A DNA stretch of 22,221 nucleotides from Chloromonas sp. AAM2 (GCA_004335635.1 QAXH01001535.1:1-22221); one strand, 5' to 3'; numbered from the stretch's first letter, positions 1-10,640 are shown. Translations and numbers: made by a program. The notes: generated by a model not told the origin, from the sequence alone.

Positions 1-425
1 ACGGCAGTCCCACTCCGCGCGTGCGGCCAGCAAGCACCAGTCCCGGTGCACGGACACGGGGCCATCAGGCGCAGCTGCACGGCGCAAGAGCAGGGTCACA
101 GAGCCCTGCAGGCCACGTGAGGCAAGGAGCCGGCCAAGGCAGGGATATGGGCCAAGGCAGACGGGGAGGGTGGTTGGCCAGCGACTCGGAGTCTGGAGGT
201 CGCACGCCGGCCAGTGCCCGCTCCCGGTCCCCACTGGGGGGGAGCCATAGCGGACAACTGTCGCCCCACACCAGCATGCCTGGTACACGCGGCAGCATGC
301 ACGGGTCCGCATCCGGCTATGGCGGCTACAGCGGGTACTATGACGGTGGGGCTGGAGCAATGGTTGGTGGCAGGCAGAGCCCAAGAGGAACTGCCCCACC
401 TTCACCTGCAGCCACGCCAAGATGA
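1..425 (+). CDS. 3' end of an unidentified Ser/Pro/Gly-rich protein
   Basis: The frame is open from the left edge (first full codon at base 3) to the TGA at 423-425, so this is most likely the last exon, or part of it, of a gene that begins outside the window. The roughly 140 visible residues are disordered in character. They include several SP/TP dipeptides (RSRSP, GQLSP, RQSPRG, PPSPAATPR), an acidic DSES patch and a Gly/Tyr-rich stretch with GYGGYSGYYDGG. The SP sites are typical of tails phosphorylated by proline-directed kinases or of RNA-binding protein tails, but no domain is visible and I assign no function. The GTG at 21 is not a start. Codons favour G/C at the third position, which supports coding. 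It could also be an open frame in GC-rich DNA; no intron border confirms it. Confidence 0.5.
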   Translation, partial: GSPTPRVRPASTSPGARTRGHQAQLHGARAGSQSPAGHVRQGAGQGRDMGQGRRGGWLASDSESGGRTPASARSRSPLGGSHSGQLSPHTSMPGTRGSMHGSASGYGGYSGYYDGGAGAMVGGRQSPRGTAPPSPAATPR

Positions 426-1168
426 TGAGACGCACCGGCCTACGGTCACACGTGCTCTGTGTGTATTGGTTGATGTGCATGATCATGTTTCCAGTTCTGT
501 TATCGCTGATCAATTTTCAGCACAAACATCATATCGGATAGCGCGGTGAGAGGTCAAGGAGTGCATTGTTCACGTCGTCAACTTCTACTTTGAAGCAAAC
601 GGCCCGCAACCGCATCTGCAAAAGCCTGCCAACCCAATTTACTGGAGCTCGACCCTTTCTACTGTCAACTTCTACAGCGGCGAGCCGCGGCGGTATCAGT
701 CTTAAGAGGCCTCTCTGTGACACGATATGACGTCAATACGAACGAGATGCCATTCTTCCTATCCAAAGCAGGTTGCTCGCATCGTCTCCCGCCATTGACC
801 CTGCGGATTTCAAGTCAGTCATTCAATCTTGGCATTGCTCTTGTTCTTACGCACCAGCTGGTTTCGGTCGCACAGCTTCGACACCGAAACCAGGGAAGAG
901 TCGGGACTCGGATCGGTCCAGATCACGCACGGCCTGCTTATATCGCTTAACTTGCTGACTCACGGAGCACAGCAACCTGAAAAATGCTCCGAAACGCTCT
1001 CTGTCGACACTTCTCATCTATGGTAGTGTCGCATGTGACGCTGCCCGCTGTGGTCTGGGTGCTGAACCAAACCGTTTACCGTACGTCCCCGAAATCACCA
1101 CAGGCTAATTAATCAACCATGCCTCCTCGCGGACTTTGCGTGGGGCTTTTTATTTATTTTACAGCCTT

Positions 1169-1508
1169 CCTCGCGGTGTGCCTCGCGGTGTAATAATAAA
1201 CTGTTTGCAGACCTCGCGGTGCGACCGAGACGACCGGCCCATGTGCATCGCGCTTGCATGCATGGTTGAGCAATTGCTTTCAGCGCTTTGACTATTGGTA
1301 TAGTAGCATGGCGGGTATACAGCCGAAAGCCACTTTGAAGCAGCAACGGCTGGTTTTCCGGCCACTGAGCGATGAACAGCAAGCGCTAGGGCTGCTGTGC
1401 TTGTGAGCCTCGTGGTTGCCTAATCAATGGTGTAGAAATAACTAACAGCCTGGCCTCGTGGCAGCTCGTGGTCCAATTTTAATAATCAAAACACCCTGCC
1501 TCGTGGTG
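1169..1508 (+). repeat. cluster of CCTCGYGG decamers
   Basis: CCTCGCGGTG occurs at 1169-1178, 1181-1190 and 1212-1221. Close variants with CGTGG follow at 1408-1417, 1454-1463 and 1499-1508, and CTCGTGG at 1465. A related CCTCGCGG lies near 1125. Copies are irregularly spaced, all on the plus strand, in otherwise AT-richer DNA. This could be a degenerate minisatellite or a cluster of protein-binding sites; nothing in the sequence decides. Confidence 0.45.
1189..1200 (+). promoter_or_regulatory. possible poly(A) signal (TGTAA with adjacent AATAAA)
   Basis: TGTAA at 1189-1193 runs straight into AATAAA at 1195-1200. TGTAA is the usual poly(A) signal of chlorophycean algae. It would give the gene ending at 425 a 3' UTR of about 770 nt, a plausible length, and I saw no earlier TGTAA between 426 and 1188. 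It also lies within the CCTCGYGG cluster, so chance is possible. Confidence 0.3.
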
Positions 1509-2403
1509 ATTTCGGGGATGGACGGTAGAACTCGGGCCGTCCTCTTCTCTATACATGGGCCAGGTGATGATCGTCCTCGCGTCCCTGAGGTCGTCAAGAG
1601 AAAAGAAAACGCTGTGGAGTCCCGTGACTAAAGAAGGCTCTGGTCTGGAAAGAAGGCATATAATCCAGACTGGCGAGAGAGTCAGGCACAGTAAAACCAC
1701 ACATGTGGCCTCCAGCACTGCATCAGGCACGTTGCCCATCGTAATTGTGTAGCAGAAGTGAGAGAGGCTGTTGTTGGATAGAGGCCATATCAGAGGCAAC
1801 AGTAAAATTTCCTCCATGTCCCACTCTGACGGCTTGCAACAGGATGAGTAGTGATTCAGTGACGGCCAAGCTATGTGACAGCATCACAGTAGCAGGCGAG
1901 CTACACGAGTGTGCTGACGTTGACAGGTGCTGATGAGCAGCCTGTGACTTGTCCACGCAGCAGAAGCCAGCGCTCTGTTCCTCAGCAGAATTCCAGACAG
2001 AGTTGGTGAATGGTGATGCCCTCACAACCTGTGCTGCGCCCTGTTCTGCTAGTTCCAGTCCTGAACAGGATGCGACACATACTGGCAGCAACATGTAGCA
2101 AAGGCCCGCCACACCTCGTGGACGCTAAGGCGTTGAGACATGGCAGTACAGACATCGCCACAGGCGTCAGCCTGTGCAATCTGTCCTGGCAAGAGCACCA
2201 ACGCACTTGGTTCTTCAGCTCTCGCCGTCCTACTGTATGTGATGTGTGTGATGCATGTGGGTCTCCACGATTACGCCTGAAAACCCCATACGTCATCCTG
2301 AAATGCCAGAGAAGCCACCATGCGATCAAGTGCAGCACCACTCAGTATTCTATATCATAGACCGTCATGCACCGCATGCGACCTTTGCGCCAGCGCCAGC
2401 AAG

Positions 2404-2480
2404 GGCGGATGCCTGCAGCCCAGCACTGGGGGAGCTGGCCTGAAGCTCGTCACAGGCAGCCTGAAGCCCAAGAGGCAGCC
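2404..2480 (+). repeat. dispersed copy of the sequence encoding the PLATZ C-terminal tail
   Basis: These 77 bases match 19648-19733 in the last exon of the PLATZ gene, same strand, with scattered substitutions and one 9-base difference (three codons present only in the PLATZ copy). The reading frame is shared: this copy reads GGCLQPSTGGAGLKL then GSLKPKRQP, against GGCLQPNTGAGGLKL then GSLRRKRQP in PLATZ. Here it is not attached to any PLATZ domain. It is either a gene fragment or one member of a dispersed repeat family of which another member became exonic. Confidence 0.7.
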
Positions 2481-2718
2481 TCGCCTTCACACAATACAAT
2501 GTTGGCTAGGCACAGCCTCACTCAACCAGCCTCCGTCATGTCAGCGAAGCAGAGCAAAGCGGTAATAGATGGCGCTGCTTACTTCCCCTCAGGAGTACAA
2601 CCATTGCAAACGCACTCTGCAACTCAACTGGCGTCGCACGACTGGTGACTTTCTCAACGCTGTGCCAAATACTGTGACATCAGAACGTGGGCACTGGTGG
2701 CCAGCTGTACATTGCTCT

Positions 2719-5700
2719 TCATGCGGCGGCATGGGCAGGAGCAAGTGCCGCTCTGCGCTTGATCTGCATCTCGGTGTAAGGTCCGTCTGGCTGCTCCAAC
2801 GAGATTGCGCCACAGCTCTGCATAGCGACAACACACAGAGCGCGCAAAACTGATGTCGTCCGACTGATGCCGGGACCACCGTCAGAAGTTGCACGTGACT
2901 ACACATTGATAACAATGCAGCACGACCTCCTTGCCGATAAAAACACAACTGATGAAACATGGTGGGTGGGCCAGCTCTGACGTTGCAGGCATGATGCTGT
3001 TTGCCCAAAGCAAGGAGCAGCGTGTTGATAGGCACCGGGCGGCCTGCACACACTTTTGCACGATCTACGACTCCAACATGAGGCACGTGGCTTGTCTGCT
3101 CACCATGAGCACCAAGCTGTCGTTGAACCAGGTTGCTGCATCCAGCCTCGTACCGCCGCGCAGAAACCGGCTCAACCGCAGCACCCGGCCAGCCCCCATC
3201 GGCGCCTGGTCGCCTGCTGGCGTGCGCTGAAATGCATCTTTGTACACCGCCGCTACCTGGGATTGAAGTGGCAGCATAGGCAACTGCAATCAGTGCCTTC
3301 CAGTGCGTGATAATGTCACAGCCAAACAAATAAGGATACACACATGATGAGCGTTCATGGCAATGTCTGCATTATACGAAAATTAAAGCGATGCCTGCGC
3401 GTCTCCTGGACTAGCACCGGTCTTACCTGGAGGATGCGCTGAGGCAGCGCAGACACCTGGTCCTCCGATGAGCTGCCCAGATGTACCATCTCTGGAGAAC
3501 CCAGGGGCAGGACGTGCGCCAGGCGCGCCAACAAAGGACGAGCTTCCTCCTGGTACGCTAAACCACCTGGGGGTGACACAACACACAATGAGCGTACTGA
3601 GGCCGGTGCAAGGTGTGGGTCTGTCGAGCAAAGCTGCTGATCGCTCGCACAAGACGGATACAGGCGTTTAGACAAGTCAACAACCGTCAGCATTTCAACA
3701 AGCGTCATACTCGCAGCAGGGCCTGCATAACGCAATGCGCAGAAGTGTTTTGAACTCTGTGCCGCTCAGTTTGCGAACGAGGATGCTTCTGAATCCGATG
3801 CGACACGTGTATGAACTTCAATAGTTGCATTAGCATGGGCCAATATATCCGCATGCCCTATGCTTCAAACCCAAATGCCCACCTGCTTCAGATGCTCTTG
3901 GCCGGAGCACCTCCTCCACAAGCCCCTCATCGTCTTGAGTCTGTGGCGGGAGCTCCTCCTGCACCTCCTCCACTCGCAACTCCATCTCGTCCACTGCCTC
4001 CACCAGCTGCACCCCTGCTACCTCAACAGGCGGATGCAGCCCTTCTGACTCAGCAGGCGGTGGCAGCTCTGCTGACTCTTCCGCTGGCCGCTGGGGCGCA
4101 GTGACGGTGCGCCGGCGCTCAGACATCCTGACTTTGACGGGCTCTCTGCCCAATGCAGCAGGCTGCTGTATGGCATGCTTCAGGAGTTGGTGCATGCTTC
4201 CACCCGCGGTCAAGGGCGGCCGATGCCGCAGGCCAGCCCTCTGCCAGGGTTGGTCCATCTCCTGGGGTGGGACGGGCAGCGGCAACAGGCCCGCATCGCC
4301 CGCAAGGCGCACGAGATGGGGAGGCGCAGCAGGGGCGGGGGGTCGGTGCAGGGCCCGTCCAAGCTGCTGCGGCCTGAGCTGCCTGTGCGGGTCTCGGGCG
4401 AGTGTTGGGCGCGTGTCCATCAGCCAGCCCCGCACCTCATAGGCGCTCAACACGCCAGTGTCGCCCACGGGGTCAGCCTGAAAGCCAGGGAAAAGCATTA
4501 GGCACAGAATGCGTATGAGGCACACCGCAGCGAACACCTGCGTGCACACTCCAACTGCATGCTGAGCCAAATCGCGGCTGGACTTGATGATGAAGCATCT
4601 TCACCTTGGCATGCGACATTGCAATAAAGCGGACCCCACCTGTGCAGCGGTGTACCGCATTCGTTTAATGGGCCAGGGTTGCCTGGGCGTCTCAGCCTCC
4701 CTCTTGGGCGCCTCCGCATGGCCAGGCGCTTGGTGCACAGGTGCAGCAGGCACCCCCGGGGCTTCTGATGGCTGAGGCCCTGCTTCCTCCTCAGGACCCA
4801 CCTCCCCCTCCAACCGTGCAGACTGTGCCAGACTGCTGACATACAGCGCTGCATAGGCTGCATCAATCTCTGCTTCCTCCCACCCTGTCAATGACATGCG
4901 GCCCTGAAGGGAAGCTGACGTGGCCGGAGCTGCCGCCTCTGCACCTTGCGCCTTGCTGGGAAATCCGCGAAAGAGCTCCTCCCGCTCCCTGGAGCGCTCA
5001 ACAGGGGGCAGCAGGGTGAAGCGGCTCGCCAAGGCCACCTCATCTGTGGCGGTAAAGTGGGCTCTGACAGGAGCACCGGGCTCAACAGGCGCACCCCTGG
5101 GGCGTGTGGGTGAAGGCGTCACAGCCTCATGCACTGCGGCATCGGGTGGCGCACCAGTCAATGTTTGGCTGGACACGGACGGCAGCCGCTCCCCCACCGG
5201 CCCCAGCACTGCCTCAGCCAGCAGCTCCTCAGAGGGCAGCGGCGCCATCAGCAGGTCCCCCACTGGCTCATCAAACAACGCGTCGTCCTCAGGCAGGGAG
5301 GGGGCATAGAAGCTGCCACGCCCTGGAGGTAGCTCTGCGGGCGGGTGTGCTAGCCATGGTATGCCTGTGCCGCTGCTGGTGACCACTGCCACAGTCTTGC
5401 CTGCAGCTTCCATGCTCGGTGTCTCAGCGGTGCGTAGGTGCGGCACAAGAAGCAGGTCCACGTCGCCAAACACAAGGTTCTGCGGCGCACAAGCGCGGTT
5501 CAGCATACCTTGAGCATGCTCATGCACTGGCCGCCAGCGTGCGCATGGGAACTGACCTCAGTCACACAAAACTGTGCAACAGGTCAGCCAGCAGAAGTGG
5601 TAAAGCATTGCCAGGGCTGTGCATGCTCACCTCCTCGGGTAGCTGCAGGTCAGGAGCATGACCTGCCCCAACAGCCACGGCCTGATGACGGCGTGCGGCC

Positions 5701-6451
5701 CTTGGGCTGGGCTTGGGGCCAGTAAGAACATAGTGATGCACCTCGTGCTCAACGCCCTTGGCCAGAGACTCGAGGGCGTGGCCGCAATCCTGCAAATGCG
5801 CAACGTGGGCATGCATCCCCGCTTTAGCCGTACCGTTCAGACCAATCATACTGCATACTGGATGTGGCCAAGCAAGCCTTGCTTTAAATTGATCTCAATT
5901 GAACTCAAGGACTTATGTCCAACACACATGCGTGATGCCAAAGGACTAGGCGAAGCTCGGGCACAGCTGCAGCCCGGGCACAGCTGCAGAGTACATGCTG
6001 CCATGCCAGCTCACCACGAGCAATATGAGCCCCTGCTGATGGAACACACGAACGAGGCCTATGAGAAGCGTGGCTGGCACAACCAGCGTGAACGGCTGTG
6101 GAGCATGGCTTGGCTCAGCTGCATGACGCTTGACCTCCTTCCCACGAAGAAGTGCCTGAAGCGCTTGCGCATCCAAGCGTCCCTCAATCAAGTCTTTCAA
6201 TGTGTCCGCTCCCTGCGGTGTACAAAACTCGACTGGTGAGGCAGGAACAGGTGCCGAGCCGCTGATGAGTCACGCGACAGCGGTTCAGTATCAACCTTGG
6301 CGATGTATTTAGCAGCCTGCAGCGCTTCGTTTCGGCGCATGAAGCTGTGCGCTGTTCGCGGGTCCGCAGTGCGCGGGCCTCCCGCTGCAGCCCGCCAGAA
6401 CGTTTTGAACAGAGGGCTGCTTAAAAGGTCTTGGCTGTAAAACGAGGCCAT
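2719..6451 (-). CDS. RAD21/REC8: alpha-kleisin cohesin subunit, RAD21/REC8 family
   Basis: Kleisins close the cohesin ring by bridging the SMC1 and SMC3 heads and holding sister chromatids together. Exons, all minus strand and phase-consistent: 6296-6451, 6015-6212, 5631-5789, 4640-5479, 3883-4477, 3427-3566, 3104-3256, 2719-2817 (779 residues). The start has strong context (GCCATGGCC). N-terminal domain: FYSQDLLSSPLFKTFWRAA (about residues 4-22) and LLIGLVRVFHQQ running across a splice into LLVDCGHALESL, matching the family's FYS..LL...L...W.AA and RVY.....LL.DC cores. Middle: VLSAYEVRGWLMDT (460-473), the conserved helix before the disordered part. C-terminal winged helix: LRGGTRLDAATWFNDSLVL (728-746), then GAISLEQPDGPYTEMQI (750-766). 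The middle is Pro/Glu/Ala-rich. RVFHQQ leans to REC8 and the DC after LLV to RAD21, so mitotic versus meiotic paralogue is open. The least certain splice is the GTTGAT donor of intron 1. Confidence 0.9.
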
Positions 6452-7058
6452 GGCTGGGGCCAAGTCGAGCAAACGAAGTCGGCGAAGTTAAGGCCACGAC
6501 GGACACTCTAGGGTTTACATGTCCTGGTATCTGGCCATGTGAAACTTCGCTGGTGGGAGAGCTTGGCAGACCAGAGAATTTAGTGTAGTGTACAGCACTG
6601 GTGTGTCATTCTTGTTGTCGATTGTTGTTGTCAGCAGAGGACAACACGGCACATGCACTTCATGCTCGCCAGGCAGTAAATGACCGGGCAAAGGCTGACA
6701 AAGTTGGACAGGACACGAGCTTGGTCATCTCAAACAGCCCGCCAAGGTCGCATAGCCTGCTAACATAGGAAGAATGATCAATTGCGCACCACAAACCCAT
6801 GCATTCAACGCCAGAGACCAGGAACCATAAGACGGATTTCAGAAGTCCGGTGCAACAACAACACAACACAAAAGCTCAATCTGTAATACACAAACTGACA
6901 AAGCATCATGATACACAAACGAATGAGCAGGTCTACAGACACAGGCCTTTTGAGCACGGTCGGCGTGACTTCAAGCAAAGCACAGGTACAGACGCTTGCT
7001 GCATGCGGACAAAATGGTTCACTCGTTGATGTAATCATCAGCAGAACACCTGCCTGGC
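6452..7058. other. kleisin upstream region and NEPRO 3' flank
   Basis: This 607-bp gap separates two genes transcribed in the same (minus) direction. It should contain the kleisin promoter and 5' UTR and the NEPRO 3' UTR. About a quarter of it is copy A of the 163-bp dispersed repeat (6682-6844). I see no clear TATA box and no gene. Confidence 0.6.
6682..6844 (+). repeat. dispersed 163-bp repeat, copy A
   Basis: The segment from GACCGGG to GATTTCAGAA aligns without gaps to 21288-21450, with about nine mismatches counted by eye (near 94% identity). Flanks differ beyond the ends. No terminal inverted repeats, target-site duplication or protein-coding frame is evident, so it is probably a fragment of a larger element or a short non-autonomous one. 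Confidence 0.85.
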
Positions 7059-8066
7059 TCACCTGCCTAGCAGCATGTCAAATAAGTCTCCATCCTTTTC
7101 ATTCAACACAGCCTCTCCCTGCCCTGCAGCACCAGCAGTGGCCGAGGACTTGCGCTTCTTGGTTGGTTGTGCCGTGCCCGGCTGGACAAGGTTTGGGCTG
7201 GCCACTCAGCAACTCATCCCAGCTGTTGCGAGCAGAAACCGACGGTGGTACAACATTCCGTGCCTGCGCTTGTACCTTGCCTTTTGTCTGCTTGCCTGCA
7301 ACAGTTCGTGGCCTTGCATGTGCAGCTGTGATCGCTGCACCTTCCCTGTCTTCCCCAGTGCCTTGCGCCGATTTTGTTGCGCCTGTCCCACTGACACCCT
7401 CCGCACCACCTGATGCGAATCCAAGAGCAGAATGTGCCTTTTTCTGCGCACGCCTGCTATCGGGGGCAGACCGTGCCCACAGCCTTGTCCAACACCTTGT
7501 CCTGGCTTGCACCTCCTGCAGTGCCCGCCACAGGTGCACTGGTCGCAGCACCCACTACCAGTGCAGGCTTCAGCGTTCCTGCTGTCCTGAAGGCAGGCGC
7601 TCGGGCTCCAGCTGTGCAGGTTGGTGCAGCAACTGGCGCAGGCAAGGGTGTGTGGGATGCAATTGGCCTGTGGTCCGTGGGGTTGTACGAGCTCGGGCAC
7701 TGCCTCTCGTGACTGATTTGCCTGTACTGCGATTGTCTCTGTGGCGTGGCTGCTTTCTGTCATCTCGTCCTTCATGCGGTCAGGGCCTGGGTTTTAAAAA
7801 AACGACATTAACTGAGATGTCCACGGAACCGGCGCCTTCATGCAGCTGTTCTGACCCAGTAGTCATCAGCAATGACTACTTGTCGTGGTCGAAGGCAGGC
7901 ACGCCTGTATCTTTGGGCCAGCATTGCACAACGTGCAACGGAGCCAACAATGGCGCATGGTTCCGCATTAACAAGTCATCCGTTCCTCGGGTCAAGACTA
8001 TGACTTGCTCCGGCGGCTATACGCAAATGTGAAACCACTCTCCTCCTCATCGGCATCTCTGTTCCG

Positions 8067-8100
<34 letters not shown>

Positions 8101-10640
8101 ATGCCTTTTGCTGCGTTTCGTTGTTCCATGGTGACGTGCTGCGGAGGCGCCGGAGACGACGGCCCGGACCAAAACACTGACACAAATGAATTTGCGCACC
8201 GATCGGAAACGGAAAATCGCTCCGGACTACTTTGCTCTCGTTTCGTGAATTGGACTGCGCAGTGATCTCATTTTTGAAACGAGTGACGGCGACGCCCTTG
8301 GGAAGCTGTGCAGAAGCTGGCCCTTGTCCTAAGGCAGAGTCGCACCTACATATACAAGAGCGGACAACAGCACGACTCCAGACGTCCCGAGGTGTCGACA
8401 CTCGCACACCCCATGTGCGATTCACACACACAAACTCACACACGTTTTACTGGCACACAATGGTTCCTGGCGGTAATACAGACCTATTCACACAAACTGC
8501 CAGAACTGGCAAACTTCCTTAGCTGGTTGTACTTGCATGTCTGGAACAGATGCAGTTGCAGTGACTGTTTCATTGTCTTGCTTGACAGGCTGCTCCGATG
8601 CAGAAGTCGGCATACCGAGCGCGAATCCAGCAATAGCAGTGGCGTACACAGGCACAACCTGAGTGTCAGGCGGCACCGGGCCAGGTTCAGGCAGCATGCC
8701 CTTGCCAGTCCCCAGGCGACTGCGCTTGGACGATCCGCGGTCTACAAAGGGCGCGGGGGCCTGTGACGCGCGGCCCAGGGCGCCAGCAGTGCCTGAAGGG
8801 GCCTGGCGAGTGGAGGAGATCAAGTCAAAGAAGCTCTGCCTGCGAGGCAACAAAGCAGGCATGCTACAAATGTGGAAAGCATGTGAAGCCAGAACCAAGG
8901 CAGAGGTGAGCGGACTTTGTGCAAACAGGGTGTACCTGCGGGCAGGGGAGGAGCCGCCGGCTGGCACTGTAAGTGGTACTGTTAGCACTGGCAACATATT
9001 CAGTACCATAACGATGCTTTCAAAATGGTGGTTGCCACTCAAAACAGGAGGATCAGGATTAGACACAAGAACTAGAGCTCAACCTTCATACCATGTGAAG
9101 AACTATGGGCCCATACAACTAACTGCACTAGGAGAAGCAGACTTGTCAAACCTTGGTGGGTTCCACACAACTAATCGCAACACACACCTAGGAGACTTGG
9201 TGGTCGTGCCTGCGCCTCTGCTAGCTTCTCCCTGTGAACAACCTGCCACGCCTTTGCCGCTGGCCAGCCGCTTGTCGCTGCTGATGGCTGCGTGTTGTCG
9301 GCGCGATGTACGCCGTGCGGGTTCCAGTCCCTGCTTCAGTGCATCTCCCTGTGAGCTGCCCGACACGAGCCATGCCCCGTGAGGCTGAGCCGCTGCATCA
9401 CTTGCTTGCTCCTCTGCCTGGTCACCCCCGTGAGTCTCCAGTGCAGCAGGCGGGCCCACGTAGACCGCCTCCAGGCCCTGCATGAGCCCCAGCTCATCCC
9501 ACAGCTGCTTGCCCCGCTGCTCGACCCACTCAGGCACACCGCCATGGCTGCTTGCACTCGCTGCCCCAGCCAGTCCCGCTTCTGCTGTCACGCAGGGTGT
9601 CAGGCCAATGAAGACACACTGCAGCGACTCTTGCAGAGCAGGCATTGTCGGGATAGGGCTGCGGTCGCTGCCGGTGGCTGCGGGCAGCAGTGGCAGCAGC
9701 TCTGCCAGACTGTTGTACGCCGACACGCAGCACTGCAGCTGTTGCATGCTGAGCGCCTGCAGGGCAGCGCAGCACAGCACAGATGTGAGATGATCACAAC
9801 AAGCTCATCATGACCTGGCATACTACCACACAACACACATGTCATGGCCAAGGCCGAGGGCAGAAGTAATTCCACTGGCCACTGAAGCCACCAGCAGGGT
9901 TGTGATGCAGCTCAATGTGCACACTGTGCGGCGCAATGAACAGTTGTGGCGCCTCAGCTCATCTGACCTGTATGCGCGCCAACATGGCAATGGCTGCGAT
10001 GCACAGCGGCATGAAAAAGGTCTTGGCCACCTGCGCTACCGCCTGACCCGCAGCTTCCAGGCAGCTGCCCACCAGGCCCTGCAGTAGCTGGCAGCCGCCC
10101 AACAATCGCCGCATTACCAGCATGACAGCCTCCTGACATGGCACACGGTGCACTTGCCGGGTGCCAACAGCAGCGGCCTGCTTGCTGGCAGGCTGATGGC
10201 TGGCCAGAGAGGCGGCGAGTTTGGTCATCGCACCCAAATCGCTGATCGCTCCTTGCAGTCTGAGGCCCTCTAGCAGGCAAAGCTGCCGGGTGACCAGGCG
10301 CAGGCGGCGCATGAGCCCAGAGCCACGGTGCTGGCTGCTGTTTTTGTACACCAACCTTCGCAGCATGTTGGACTCATACTCTAGGTCTGGGCAGGAAAGA
10401 GAGGCCTGGAGGCGGGGCATGGACAATTGATCAATGCGGTGGCCGAGGCGCATGACAGCATATTCTTTCTGCGCAACTGTGGCACTGTTTGAGCGTTGGA
10501 GTTGCACACGTGCTTACCTGGAGGCCATGCAAATTAACTTGGCGAAAGCTGGGTGTGATGTCTGTCCATGCTGAGAGTTGGTTCGTGTACAAGCAGGAGG
10601 CAGGTAGGCTCCAAGCTCGGCCCTCCAACACAGGATCCAT
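7059..10640 (-). CDS. NEPRO: NEPRO-family nucleolar protein (RNase MRP / pre-rRNA processing)
   Basis: Human NEPRO is a nucleolar protein tied to RNase MRP and rRNA maturation. Predicted exons (minus): 10518-10640, 9968-10468, 9188-9756, 8616-8839, 7714-7786, 7496-7667, 7276-7443, 7059-7181; about 650 residues (human 567). Exon 2 carries the domain: LVYKNSSQHRG (about 80-90), GLRLQGAISDL (109-119), then VPCQEAVMLVMRRLLGGCQLL (150-170) leading into long hydrophobic helices. These line up in order with the human NEPRO motifs NLEGSIQDL and [21 protein letters not shown]. The last residues, GDLFDMLLGR, correspond to the human end DDIFALMGV. KKRK near the C-terminus is a likely nuclear signal. The middle (about 300-620) is low-complexity. 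Exons 1-4 are firm. Borders of the last four are less sure: the frame changes by introns of 46, 52 and 94 nt, and a 46-nt alternative exists for the last. Confidence 0.85.
8071..8100 (+). repeat. (CTG)10 trinucleotide repeat
   Basis: Ten perfect CTG units, i.e. (CAG)10 on the minus strand, lie inside the 829-nt intron 4 (7787-8615) of the NEPRO model. The minus strand around it stays open in a frame giving ten serines, and it could be read as Ala or Gln in the other frames. No splice pair of matching phase joins it to the NEPRO exons, so I treat it as intronic. Confidence 0.9.

Larger units (their letters stand above)
426..2718. other. gene-poor stretch between two convergent genes
   Basis: I see no supportable gene here. 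The short frames lack splice partners and resemble no family. The stretch should hold the 3' UTRs of the plus-strand gene ending at 425 and of the kleisin gene ending at 2719. It also holds the CCTCGYGG motif cluster (1169-1508) and a 77-bp copy of PLATZ tail sequence (2404-2480), both listed separately. Confidence 0.6.

Noticed and set aside
1723..2112. 129-codon minus-strand frame
   Set aside because: No domain, no splice context and Ser/Leu/Ala composition typical of a random frame in this DNA.
2589..3341. 250-codon minus-strand open frame
   Set aside because: It overlaps the last two kleisin exons in another frame. The winged-helix signature is read only in the spliced kleisin frames.
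3728..3835. Possible extra kleisin exon with ILVRKLSGTEFKTLLRIAL
   Set aside because: No acceptor and donor pair fits the phase, and the flanking exons (3883-4477 and 3427-3566) already join in phase without it.
5957..5988. Tandem GGGCACAGCTGCAG duplication
   Set aside because: It is a two-copy duplication within kleisin intron 2 with no sign of function.
6908..8032. 374-codon plus-strand open frame, the longest in the window
   Set aside because: It lies antisense to NEPRO exons 5-8, whose splice phases and conserved C-terminus are on the minus strand. Its Cys/Leu/Ser-rich content looks like a shadow frame.
8502..8610. Continuation of NEPRO exon 4 to its in-frame stop, or a duplicated exon resembling 7714-7786
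   Set aside because: Only the GTATGC donor at 8615 gives the phase needed for exon 5. The resemblance of the two Thr/Glu/Gln-rich stretches is weak and compositional.
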